This document shows positions 41,585 through 52,000 of a stretch of DNA of 64,000 nucleotides, piece by piece. The notes beneath the pieces are model-generated. The model searched no databases, was not told where the DNA came from, and worked only from the letters and a program-made list of their open reading frames with translations. How positions within the stretch are numbered: position 1 is the first letter of the stretch; each line of letters opens with the position of its first letter. The stretch is from positions 5,427,503 through 5,491,502 of the forward strand of contig NC_062229.1 in assembly GCF_902686445.1 (NCBI RefSeq), read 5' to 3'. Origin of the DNA: Sciurus carolinensis. Its lineage: Eukaryota; Chordata; Mammalia; Rodentia; Sciuridae. The position numbers were made by a program, and so were the translations under genes.

Positions 41585-44452
41585 CTGCGGGCAGGCAGGC
41601 GGGACCCGATCAGTCCCGAGCCCCAACCCAGAGGACCAGTCCTGTAATGGTGGTGGACGCGGGCGAGGGAAGGCTGCACCTGCTCCCAGCTTCCGGACGC
41701 CCAAGGTCGGGCGTGGTTGATTCGGTTTTTCCTGGGCCTGTTTGCCCGTCTTTGAGGGCGCTAAACCTGTCGTACTCCCATCCTCAAACCCCCGCGGGGG
41801 ATGAGGGACGGGGGTGGGGTGGGGAGGACCGCTCACAGGTGAACCAGGCGCGAGTTTTACACAAAAACGCCGGCGCAGATTAAGGCGCAGGTGCCAGTAA
41901 TTTTAACGGCAAAATCATATATTTTAAGGGGTGACACTTCCAGCCACCTGGGAAGGGGACGGGTACTGCTGCCTCCCAGCATCCACAGGGCCCGGCAGGG
42001 CGCAAGAAAGCCCCTCCACCCGGCCCTGGTGGTCACCTGCACGCACCTGAGGGCGCGTCGGAGCCGCCCTGCGGTCTTCGGGGGCTGCCTCCAGCACCTA
42101 TAGGAAAGAGGTGGGTCAAGTTCAGAGGGTGAGTTCAGCCAAGCTTTTCAGGAGGCCCTGCCCGCTCCTACACTCACCTTGGCTCTTTTTCCAGACAGCT
42201 GTGCTGGAAGCTGGTGGCCCTGGAGCAGCAGCCAGGAAGGGGCGCAGGCGCGGAGGACTTAGGCCAAAAGGTGCAGGGTTCAAGTAGGGTAGAAAGGGTC
42301 CAGTGGAGGCAGAGGCTGGGGTCGTGAAGGGCTCTAACAGTGGAAACTGCAAGCCCGGCGCCGACGCAGGGTCAGACTCCGGGGGACGCTCTGGCGCAGG
42401 TGGCTCTTTGTCCAGGGCAGGGGGTGGTGGTGGGGCTGGGCTTTGAGCATGCTCTGCGCAAACATGCAGATGCTTGAAGAGCGAGCGGTGGGTGCGGAAG
42501 CGCAGGAGGCAGTTCTCACACCTGGGGGCAGGCACAGGGCTGGGCTGTCTTCTGAACAATAAGAAGGAGCCTATCCATTGCTACCGAACACGTGGAAGGG
42601 AGCCAGGTCCCAAACCGCGGATGGCACTCAACCTGCGGAGAAGGAGCTTGCCCCAAGCACCCTCCCCTATGGGGACTGTGACCATTCTGGACCCTTCCCA
42701 GTTTGAAGTTCCGGAAAATGCAAAAGGAAGTCTCAATTTTAACTCAGGAGGCTGGTTTTCCACTTGGGAAGTGAAAAGGAGCTGGGCAGAGCTACATCCA
42801 CTTAAGTCTGGGCGCAGGGTGCTGGTCACTCTTCTGGATATATGGGTAGGCCTTGCCCGAGACCACGCCCATCTCCAGACACCTCCCCCAACGCCCCCCA
42901 ACACAGCTCCCCCAAGAGAAAAAGGTCTGGACCCCACACATAGGGTGGGGTAGGGCAGGCTGGTCAGGGGCTCACTTGAAGTAGCGATTAGGCTTGTAAT
43001 GCAGCTTGCCATGGGCCACCAGCTCCTGCATGCTGGGGAAGCTCTCGGTGCAGCTGAGGGCTGAGCAGAGGAAGAGCTTGCCTGGCAGGGACAAAGGGCA
43101 GAGGAGTGGGGTGGCCAAGGCTGGCCCTTGGGGGCTCTGCTTGCCTCCCATCCTAACCTGCTTCCCCACCATCTGCCTTAGTCCTACCTTCTAGGGACTG
43201 TGTGGGCGGGCAGTGGGTTCGAAGATGCTGTGCCAGGTCTCGAACACTGGGGAAACTGAGACAGCAGCCAGGGCTAGAGCAGGGTATTTGTTTCCCTGCA
43301 GGATACACAGTGAGGGTCACAGATCCCTTCCTCATGAGTGCTGCCTGCTCCCACTCCCAGTTCCCCACCCGGATTGAGTCACCAGAGGGTACTGGGCTGG
43401 ATTGGTCTGGTTTCTTACTGAAGCTAAACTCTGGCATACACTTGGTGCTCAGTAAATGACGACAGAAATACCTGTAGATGGCCCCCAGTTTGGCGATACA
43501 TTGCTCTCCCCATTTCCTGTTGTGGGACCTGTGACTCCCCAGTAGGCCCCATCACAGGTCACCTGGTGGTGGGCGTCGCCTGGGAGGTCGCAGGTCCTCA
43601 CTGGTCCCGGAGACTGTGCTGGTCGGGCCAGGGCTGGGCCCAGGGCCTGGCTGGTAGCTGTCTGGGGCTGGGGAGGCACCCTGCTGTGTCCCTCCATGCC
43701 CTCCAAGGTCCCACACTGCGGGGGTGGCTTCCCGATCAGGGCCTGGTTCCTCTTCCATGGAGGAAGAAGTGTTTGCAGTAGCCACAACTGGGGACACCAC
43801 CTCCTGATCGGTCTCACTGGAGTTGGGCTCTGCGGTTGCCAGCAAGTCTGGGCTGGGCACGGGCGGTTCCTCCTCCTGGCGGAAGAGAACCAGTCTGGAC
43901 CCCGAAAGGACTTAACATTCCTGAATCCCCGAGCCCCGCGCTCCAAACCATCCACCCTTCCCCATTCTGGAAATCATCAGCAAGAGAGGGTAAGGAGGTA
44001 AGAGTGGCCTGAGCTCTGGCCTCTGTCAGGAGCTACGCTTGAGAGAAGCATCTCCACGTCTCCAGCTCCGACAGGTGGGAGGCGCCCTACGGGGTAGATG
44101 GGAAGATTAGAGGGAATGAGCGGAGTCAAATCTATGAAGATATTGGAGCGGCCAGAAATGAACTGTGCGTAACGGGGATGTACTGGCCAGGCCAGAGCTG
44201 TGTAGGTGAACTTGGAGGTGCAGGTGGCTCGGCTGTGTGAGGTTCAGGGAGGGAACCCGAGCCTGATGGGCGTGGCCCATCGGAGGCCAGGCCCGGAAGT
44301 AGGGGCAGGGGGCTTGCCGAGCGACTGCAAGCGACGGGCGGGTGCCCGGATGTGGGGGCGGGGTCGGCCGGAGGGTGTGTATGCGACAGGACCGCTCCCT
44401 GCCAATCCTCGCTGCTGTACCGCGCCCGCTCCCCCGGCGCTGCGCTCACCAT
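41244..44452 (-). CDS. ZNF414: ZNF414, C2H2 zinc-finger protein 414
   Basis: Small nuclear zinc-finger protein; its function is poorly known, with DNA binding presumed from the fingers. Coding exons in transcript order: 44450-44452 (ATG only), 43563-43875, 43188-43295, 42976-43081, 42178-42521, 42047-42097, 41244-41584. They total 1266 nt, 421 residues plus stop, with all phases consistent. The N-terminus is EEEPPVPSPDLLATAEPN, an acidic Ser/Pro-rich region. Fingers follow: CSSPGCCLSFPSVRDLAQHLRTH, then CSALSCTESFPSMQEL (ending HGKLH), then CENCLLRFRTHRSLFKHLHVC, and after a Pro-rich stretch YSCMQCTFSTASRPAMTLHL (ending QDH). The gene is about 4 kb from PRAM1 and 3 kb from MYO1F, all on the same strand. 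Confidence 0.95.
42047..43295 (-). CDS. ZNF414: ZNF414 finger 1-3 and Pro-rich exons
   Basis: Exon 43188-43295 carries finger 1 and exon 42976-43081 carries finger 2. Finger 3 is split by an intron inside the Lys codon of RYFK|CENC, with most of it in exon 42178-42521. That exon continues into a Pro-rich segment (SPAPPPPPALDKEPPAPERP, then PYLNPAPFGLSPPRLRPF). Exon 42047-42097 (51 nt, phase 1 at both ends, hence skippable) encodes AGGSPRRPQGGSDAPS. Confidence 0.92.
43563..44452 (-). CDS. ZNF414: ZNF414 N-terminal exons (ATG-only exon 1 plus acidic exon)
   Basis: Exon 1 coding content is only ATG (44450-44452), with the donor gtgagc starting directly after it. Exon 43563-43875 then supplies Glu-Glu-Glu-Pro-Pro. 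As I recall it, the human protein starts Met-Glu-Glu, which supports this join. The exon is rich in Ser/Glu/Pro and contains no fold that I recognise. Confidence 0.82.
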
Positions 44453-44640
44453 CCTCGCCTCTGCTCGACGTCTGGTTCCAGCGGTTCCGGCGGCTCCAAC
44501 TCGGGAGGCGGTGACTTTCTCGGGCGATGCGGGTTCGCACTCACGTCGGCGCCATTTTCCGCCTCTCAGCTCTCGCGAGAGAAAGGGCGGGGCCCGCTCT
44601 TGCGGTCCGCAAGTGGGCGGGCCTGAGGCTTGAGTCCTAG
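44453..44640 (-). promoter_or_regulatory. ZNF414: ZNF414 GC-rich promoter with TCTCGCGAGA palindrome
   Basis: A GC- and CpG-rich stretch lies just upstream of exon 1. It contains the perfect palindrome TCTCGCGAGA (44571-44580), a known TATA-less promoter element bound by BANP and formerly linked to ZBTB33. It also has a YY1-like core (AAAATGGCGCC on the minus strand, about 44549-44559) and an Sp1-type box (gggcgggg, 44585-44592). No TATA box is seen. Transcription in both directions is possible with such elements. Confidence 0.75.
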
Positions 44641-44689
44641 ACCGCCGCGTGGATGCTGGTGCTCGCGGACTTGTGAACCTAGGGCCGTG

Positions 44690-44905
44690 GCGAGGTATAG
44701 AGATTCCGCGTGAAGCATCTCTCCGATCATTTGCAAAGTGAGCAACTTCATGCTCTTTTGACTGGTCCCATCGTCAACCCTCCGAAGGCCATAAACAGCA
44801 GGTTTTCTTCTTTTAATTGGTCCTTTTTGAACAAAATTGGCAACAGTCGTCAAGTTTTTCAGTGCATTTAGCTCTATAATTGAAATGAATCCTTTGTAAT
44901 AGCAC
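44690..44905 (-). pseudogene. Unidentified protein-like reading frame upstream of ZNF414
   Basis: On the minus strand about 70 codons are open, with unusually protein-like composition (e.g. LNALKNLTTVANFVQKG, then KRRKPAVYGLRRVDDG, then MKLLTLQMIGEMLH). It is AT-richer than its GC-rich surroundings. I do not recognise the family. It could be a fragment of a processed pseudogene or a chance ORF. No splice sites or promoter clearly belong to it. Confidence 0.3.
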
Positions 44906-47600
44906 GGGCAGGAAACAAGATAATTTTAGGTCTTTCGACTGGTGTGTGGTTCCTGGAGTATGGATGCAGAGCCCTGTGTGTACTGGTGTGGAATGGGTCT
45001 TCTGTCCATCTTACTTTGTGCTAAGTACTCATTTAGGCTTTAGGGACCCAGGTGTGAATGGGACAGACAGGAATCTCTGCTCCGAAACTCACATCTTAAA
45101 ATGAGGAAATAGTCAAAAATGGAGAAACTGATCTTGGGTTCTATTCAGTGCAATGAAGAAAACAAACAAAACAGAAGGTTGTCATAGTGATGGGTCAAGG
45201 AAGCATCTCTGAGGAGGTAACTTCTGAGTTGTCACCTTGCTCATCAAGGAATGAATGGAAGATCAAGGAAGTACCATGCCCTGGGAACCTGGTACAAATT
45301 GGGGATGGACAAACTTGTCTATCAAGAAATGGGAACCCTTTGCACTGCTGGAGCAGAAAGAGGGTAGCATGTGGAGGTCAGAAAGTGAACATGGTGCAGG
45401 ATGGGTCTTGCAGGGGCTTTGATATCAGTTTCTAGTAAAATCACTGATGAATTTTTAGCAGAAGGAGATACAGCATCTGATCTCTGGTGGTCATTTGGAG
45501 GAATAATTTTTGGGCCAGATGGTAAAATAGATCCTTAATTGCAGATCTCTAGAAGACATTATTTGATCATTCAAGAAGTGTTGAGTTTTAGGCAAGTGTG
45601 GACTTTACATGCAGTGTATTTCTATGTAAAACAAGATGTGCCTATTGCTTATATGCAGGGAAGATAGAAGGAGGCATTTGAAAATGGGAGGAGACAGGTG
45701 TGACACACGTCCATAATCTCAACCACTTGGGCGAGGACCAGAGATATTCAAAGAATTGTTAAATGCTTTTGTAACTAAGTTCAAGGCCAGCCTGAGCCTT
45801 ATTTTTAAAATAAAAAATAAGAAGGGCTGGGAATGTAGTTCAGTGGCAGAGCACCCCGGGTTCAATCCATAGTACCTGACACCGAACCAACCAAACAAAG
45901 AAGAAAAAAAGGGGAGGGGCATGTGCTTAGTGCGCTCAAGGCCCGGCTCAATCCATCAAAAGCAGCAAATGGGGCTGGGGCTGGGGGTGTTGCTCAGTGA
46001 CAGAGTACTTGCTTAGCATGCTCAAGGCCTTGGGTTTGATCCTCAGCCCTGAAAACAACAAAACCCAAAACAATGTCAGAGGCGGGGAGTAGTTATTTTT
46101 AAGAGACTGACTTCTCATACTTTGATGCTGTGTGAATTAAAATTTTTATTTTAATTACCATTCAGTTAAAAATTCATTAAGTTTTTTAAAAAGTCATTTT
46201 GATGCAAAGTGGAGACCGGTGAGTGAGTGCGCACGTGCCCGCGCAAGTGTGCTGGGGAGGCTAGTATAATCTGAGGAAGGATGGGGGAGGCCTCAGAAGG
46301 GACGGGGCCGGATTTAAGAAATTCTGTGAGTCCACAGGATGTGGCATTGAGCAGCAGGTTCAGCCAAGGTGATTGAGGTTTGCAGCCTGAAGATGCCTGT
46401 AACCTAGATATGAGATGCTGTCTGATAAAATATACCACATTCATGCCCTTCTCCATCGCTACTGTCCTGCTCAACTCTCATCCATCCATTCAGCCCAGAA
46501 GGCCTTACTTCCTGCAAGTGGGTACCCTCTATAGCAGTGAGTCCACAGGGCTGCACCTCAAAGTTTGAGGGCAGAGAAGGGAGCTGAACCCCTGATTCTT
46601 CTGTACCCAGGAAATGCCCAGCCCATGACACTGATTGACACAGTTCCCCTCCAGCCTTCCTCACACCCAGGTCTTGCAGACAAGCACACTGTGGTGGTTG
46701 GGCTGCAGTAAAGGATCTCAGAGATGGAGAGGACCAGAGACATTCAGGGGATTATTAAGTGCTTTTACAGAATGACTGGCCAATAATAGGGCTGTTGAGA
46801 CCCATTACAACCTTGTAATCTTTTTTTCCAGCCCAGCTTGGCTTCCCAAGGTAAATGCAGAAGGGAGAAGGTGGGAATCTCCTTGTTGGATGTTCTTTCT
46901 TGGATGCCTCATCCTTTATTCTCCAGTGGGACAGGTGTCCACTGCCTGGAATGTCCCCATCATAGTTGCTTGTCATCAAGATCTGCTGAGACCAACCCTC
47001 TTCAGCCTTCCTGGCTCCTCCAGCAATGCCATCTGTATCTTCTCTGTCCTGACTCCATTAGTCTGACCCTGTTCCTCCCAGACTGGCTGCTCTTTTAGGG
47101 GCTGAGGACAGAGGGGGTGTCCAGAACAGAAAGCTTGGATCTTTAGGCTCACACCTTAGCTCCCAACAGGGAGCTCTGGAATGCTTAGAGTCTGGCAGAA
47201 ATTCAGCACCTCAAATGTCAGAACTGGTCTTGACCCCAGGTAGGTAAAGACTAAGAGGGAAAATATATAGGATGGTGGGGCAGGGGCCAGGGGTGACCTA
47301 GGGTGGCTTGCAGGAAACCATGTGGAACCTGCCTCCTAAGTGTCTACTGAGGTCCCAGATGAGTTTGAGGGCTGCAGATTTAGAGGCTGACAACATCTGC
47401 TGGATCGTTTGGGATGCAGTTTATGGAAAGGAAAGTGGGACAAATTGAAGCTTCAGTGAGGGGGGCGCTGTGGAGTCTCGGATAAGTGGCTGAACATCTC
47501 TGAGTCTGCCCACCTATAAAGTGGGGGCATTCACTGCTCCCCCCTCATAGGGTTGTGAGAACCCAGTCCTTATTGTGGACATTCAAAAATTTTAATTCAC
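44906..47600. other. Intergenic region between ZNF414 and MYO1F
   Basis: I see no gene. The region holds ID/B1 SINEs (about 45690-45905 and 45970-46065), an L2-like stretch (about 46900-47090) and a MIR-like stretch (about 47460-47570). Short ORFs lack homology that I can name. Confidence 0.6.
45690..46065 (+). repeat. B1-ID and ID SINEs
   Basis: A B1-ID at about 45690-45905 and an ID copy at about 45970-46065 (ggggtgttgctcagtgacag ... gggtttgatcctcagc). Confidence 0.75.
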
Positions 47601-47618
47601 TTTTTCACCTAGCACATA

Positions 47619-47624
47619 TTTATT
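47619..47624 (-). terminator. MYO1F: Candidate MYO1F poly(A) signal
   Basis: TTTATT on the plus strand reads AATAAA on the minus strand, about 375 nt after the MYO1F stop codon. No closer canonical hexamer was noticed. Usage is inferred. Confidence 0.5.
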
Positions 47625-47997
47625 GCCTCTGATGAGGGAAGAGGACGTCCCACTTGTCAAGGCCCCTTCACCCTGGACTATGCCCAGCACTTTGCCAACA
47701 GCCTGGGACATGCGTTTCATACACACGAGGCAGCTGGGAGGTAGGTTCTGCTGTTAGCCCTGTTTGATACAAGAAGGAACAGACTCGGGCAGCAGGTGTG
47801 ACAGGAGGGTGGCCAAGGTCTGGGAGGGTTGTTGCAGCAGTGATCTCCCCAGACCCACAGTCTGGGCTGGGCTGGAGGCTATGGGATTGGACTTTCTGGC
47901 CAAAGTGCAGCCAGAGTAATCAGGATTCCCGCTGGCCCAGCCTGGCTCCCTGACAGGCAGGTGAGCAAGTGGGAGGACACAATCCCAGGTTCCCAGC

Positions 47998-49034
47998 TCA
48001 GATCTTCTCCACGTAGTTTCCTGGGAAGAGACCCTCCTGGCCATGAAGGCGACCCTTCCACCAGCCTGAGGAATCTGTGGGAGAGAAAAGAGCTTGAGGC
48101 GATGGCCAGCTGCCCTGGAGAAAGCCCCCAAGCCCGTTCTGTGCCTGTCTTACTCATCTCTGCATCCTTGATTTGGCACAAGAGAGAGTTGTTGACAATG
48201 GAGAGAAAGGAGGGAGGGAGGGAGGAATGATCTTTCCTAACCACTGCCTCACATAGTCATTTTTGCTTTCTTTTGTTGCGGTGATAAGGATGGAACCCAG
48301 GGCCTTGCTCATGGTAGTCAGTGCCCTACCACCGAGCCACACCCCAGCCTTGTCATTTTTTAGACCACTTCTTGTGCTCATCTCCTTCTACAGACTTCCC
48401 CCACAACCCCCAAAGTGAATCCAGGAATGAACAGGTCTCTGAGACCCCCAGGAGGCCCCCACGTCTGTCTGTGGAGTGTGTCCCAGGCCCCACCGGAGGT
48501 AACCCAAGGAGTTAAGGTAGCAAGTGGCCTGGGCCTTCCAGATGCAGCTTCTTTCCTACTTGCAAGGGACCTGCGAAGTAGGTTCTGCTACTAGAAATGC
48601 GTGACAAGTGAGAAAAATGAGGCTCAGGGATCAGGTGTGATGCACTGAGGCCAGAGCCCCTAGGTGGCTTAGGAAGTGACCTTCAGACCCAGGGCTGTCC
48701 AGCCTGTGCAGCCATGCCACTGGCAGGGAAGGTGCTTCTCAGGGCTGTGAGCTAGTGTCTTCTGCTCCCCTATGGATGGGAAGCATGTGCAACATTGGGG
48801 GACTGCCTGGAGGTGTCAGGGGTCTGATCACACCATACCCCAACCTCTGCCCTGGTGCACACACCTTCCATGAGGATCTCGATGACTTCATTCACATTGA
48901 AGCTCAGCTCATCCACATCTTGGCCTATGTATTGGTACAGGGCCCGGCACCTCGGGCCATGTATCCGTGGTTGGGGCTTGGGTCGGCCCACACCAGGCAC
49001 AGGTCTTTGTCCCACACTGCGCTTCCTTTGCATG
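47998..49034 (-). CDS. MYO1F: MYO1F SH3-domain exons and stop
   Basis: Exon 48865-49034 encodes [20 protein letters not shown] and the first SH3 strands [17 protein letters not shown], then [10 protein letters not shown]. Terminal exon 47998-48074 encodes [24 protein letters not shown] and TGA. The ALYQY, WW and GLFPGNYV motifs are the typical SH3 ligand-groove signature. Confidence 0.96.
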
Positions 49035-52000
49035 CTGTGGAGACAGAGGTGCTCATCACAGCACCAGACACTCCCTTATCCCTGCCCACCTCTTGGGGCT
49101 GCTCTCCCACCCCACCTACCCTGCCACACCCTGGTCAGGCACATTGAGGAATTCTGTGTTGTGCTCTGAGGGTGGCCGTGCCCGGGGACGTCTGATGGAC
49201 CCAAGGGTCGAGGATGGAGGGCCCCGCGGAGGCCGCTGGGATCCCCCTCCAGATGTAATTTCCAGAGGCAGGGAGCCCCCTCTGGCAGAGGGGGGTACCC
49301 CGTTGCGGTCCAGGCCTGTGGTGGAAGCAAGGATTAGGATATTTGTCAGGGAGGAACTGGCAATGTCGCAGTAGCCAGTCAACCCAGTATGGGATGAATC
49401 CGGGGGACAGGAAGGTCTAGAGGGAGGCTTTGCAGAGGGACATCCGACCCCCACAGGAGGGCTTTTGTGGGTGGGTCTTGGGGGATAAATAAGAGCTCGT
49501 CAAGCATGGGGATTTGGGAGACAAGGCAGAGTAAATAAGCCAAGTGAAGGCCTGGAGGTAAGGATAAATTTGGTGAGTTGGCAAAATAAAATGTAGTTTG
49601 TGTAAAAAAAAAATGTATTTTGCACGGCAGGGGTGTAGGATGGGCGAAGAGGTCATTGACTAGCTGGGATGGAACCTTGAATGGCTTTGCATACCAAACT
49701 AAATTTAGCCTGTATTCTGTGGGAGATAGGGAGCTATGGAAAGTTCTGGACCGAAGATAATGAGCTACAGTGCTTGTTAGATTCCATTGACTGTAGGCCT
49801 GGGTTAGGCCCTGGGGTCCACAAGAGGCAAAAGAAGACATGAAGTGAGAGGTATGTCCTCACCTCTTGGGGGGCCAGGGGCCACCCGGGTAGGGGCCGGG
49901 GCTGACCTTCGGGGTCTTCCCTGGGCTTTTCCCTTCCGGGTAGGCTCTGAAAGAAGAAAGGATGCAGGCATTTGTGTGGTGGCTCGCCTGGTCCTGATTC
50001 TAGGCCCCGCCCATAAGTCCCCTCCACTCTGGCTCCGCCTCAGGCACCGCCCATCGGCCCTTTACTTTCTGCTCAGCACTGGCATACTAGCTCCACCCAG
50101 TAGTTGGCCACGCCCCTGGGCTCCGCCCCTCATTGACCCTTTTCCTGGGACCCGCCCGCTCCAGGACACGCCCCCACCTGCCAGTTGTAGGGTTGCCTCT
50201 CTGGCCACGCCCTCCCACGTTCCTCTCCCTCTTATTGGTCTCTAACGCAGGGTCCTCGCGGGTCTGTAGGCCCGCCCTCCGCGGCTCTCTTGTATTCCGG
50301 ACCAGCCCCCTAGCCTTGATGGGCTGCCCCTGTTGGCTCCGCCTTCCACAGGGCCCGCCTCCCGCGTCACCGCCTCTTTGGCTCCGCCCCTGGTTCCGCG
50401 CAGACTCACTGGAGCTCTTGGGCAGCCCATCACCCACGCTGACCGTGAGGGTTCGGCCGCTAGCCTTGAGTACTGCCGTGTCTCCGGAGCCGCGGGAGAA
50501 GGTGACGCTGCGGGTGCCGCCTCCGCCCCAGCCCTCCTTCTTCACCCGGAACTGTAGTCTGTGGGAAGAGGAGGAAGCTTGGGAGCTAGCTGGGGTCCTT
50601 TTTCCCTGTCCCCACCTCGCCCGGCTGCGGAGGGTCGGCACAAGGTGCCAGGCGATCGGGTCCCTGGGGCGGAAGAGTGGGTCGCTGCGCCAAGCCAGCC
50701 CGAGGATGATGCTGGGGTGGGGGCGTACGTGTCGCTGAAGGTGAGGGTCAGGGGCCTGTGTGCCGCCTCCTCGAAGCGCTTGCACAGAAGACTAACGAAC
50801 TCGGTCTTGAAGACGCTCTCCAGGAAGCTATCGGCGGCATCCTCTTGGAGGATGAAGAAGTCGTCTTGTCGCGTGCTGGGGAAAGGTGGGAGGAAGGGCA
50901 GGCAGAGCGACAGGTGAGGATGACAGAAGAACTCACTTGCGAGATGCAACAAGGGACATCTCAGGTAAGGTCAAGTGAGGGGATGACACAGGTGAGGGAA
51001 AGGGGTCGCTGGGAAAGGTGGTATTAGAGAAGGGCCAGGTGAGGTCTAGCAAGGGCACCGTGCGGTGCAAGGACAGAAGCTATGGACGTACACGGATCAT
51101 GAATGTAGGAGCAAGTGAATAAGGCAGGTAGGGCCGAAGAGGGGGTTACAGTACAGCAGCAGGTAAGACGCTCAGGGTAACAGGTGGGGCAACATGTATG
51201 AGAGCAGGGGCAGCTGGCCTCACCTGAGGGAGACTCCCCGGAGGGTCTGAATCTCTAGCTTCTTCTTCAAGACCTCATGCACTTGGCCTTTCTCTGGTCC
51301 TTTCTTCACCTTCTCTCGTCCAATCACATACACACACTTGGGGGTCAGGATCAAGTCCCGCTTGATGGGCTGTGGGAATGCAGAACCAGGGTCTGGTGGC
51401 TGGAGCCTGGGGCATGAGCAGCCTGGGCCCTGGCACGGGGGTGGTGCAACAGGGGTCAGGTGAAGGAGGTCCCTCCGGGTAAAGGTGTATCAGTTAAAAG
51501 TTATGTTAAGAAATACGAAAAAGCTGAGTGAGGGTGTCTTAGTTCAAAAGGGGTGACTGGGCCAGCAGACAGGTACGGGGTAGGTGGAACACCTGCTGGA
51601 TCTTGGCGCCTTGGCTGGATGACAGCTCTTAGACCAGGTGACAGTGCTTGGGCCTTGTGACTATAGCAGCTTTTCTTTTTTTTTTAAGTGCTGAGGATGA
51701 AACCCAGAATCTTGCGCATGCTAAGCATGTGCTGCACCACTGAGCGAGCCCCAGTTCATGTAAAGTCATGGTAAAGATGTCACGAGTGTGAGGTTGTGAA
51801 GATCAGGTAAGAGTGTGTCTGCCACAAAACCTGTCCACGGCAGGTGGGCTGTCCATGCAGGCCCTGTGAGAATGTTCACTCAGGTAAATGTAGACAGGTT
51901 ATCTCAGGGTGCACCTACCACCTGTGGCTCTGGGCGAGTTTCTGGGCTAGGTGGCAGCATATAGGATGTGGGATGTGTCCCTGGTAGATAGGAATGCCCA

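Noticed and set aside
41322..41720. Plus-strand ORFs of 70-132 codons over ZNF414
   Set aside because: They are shadows of GC-rich coding exons on the minus strand, with no conserved motif.
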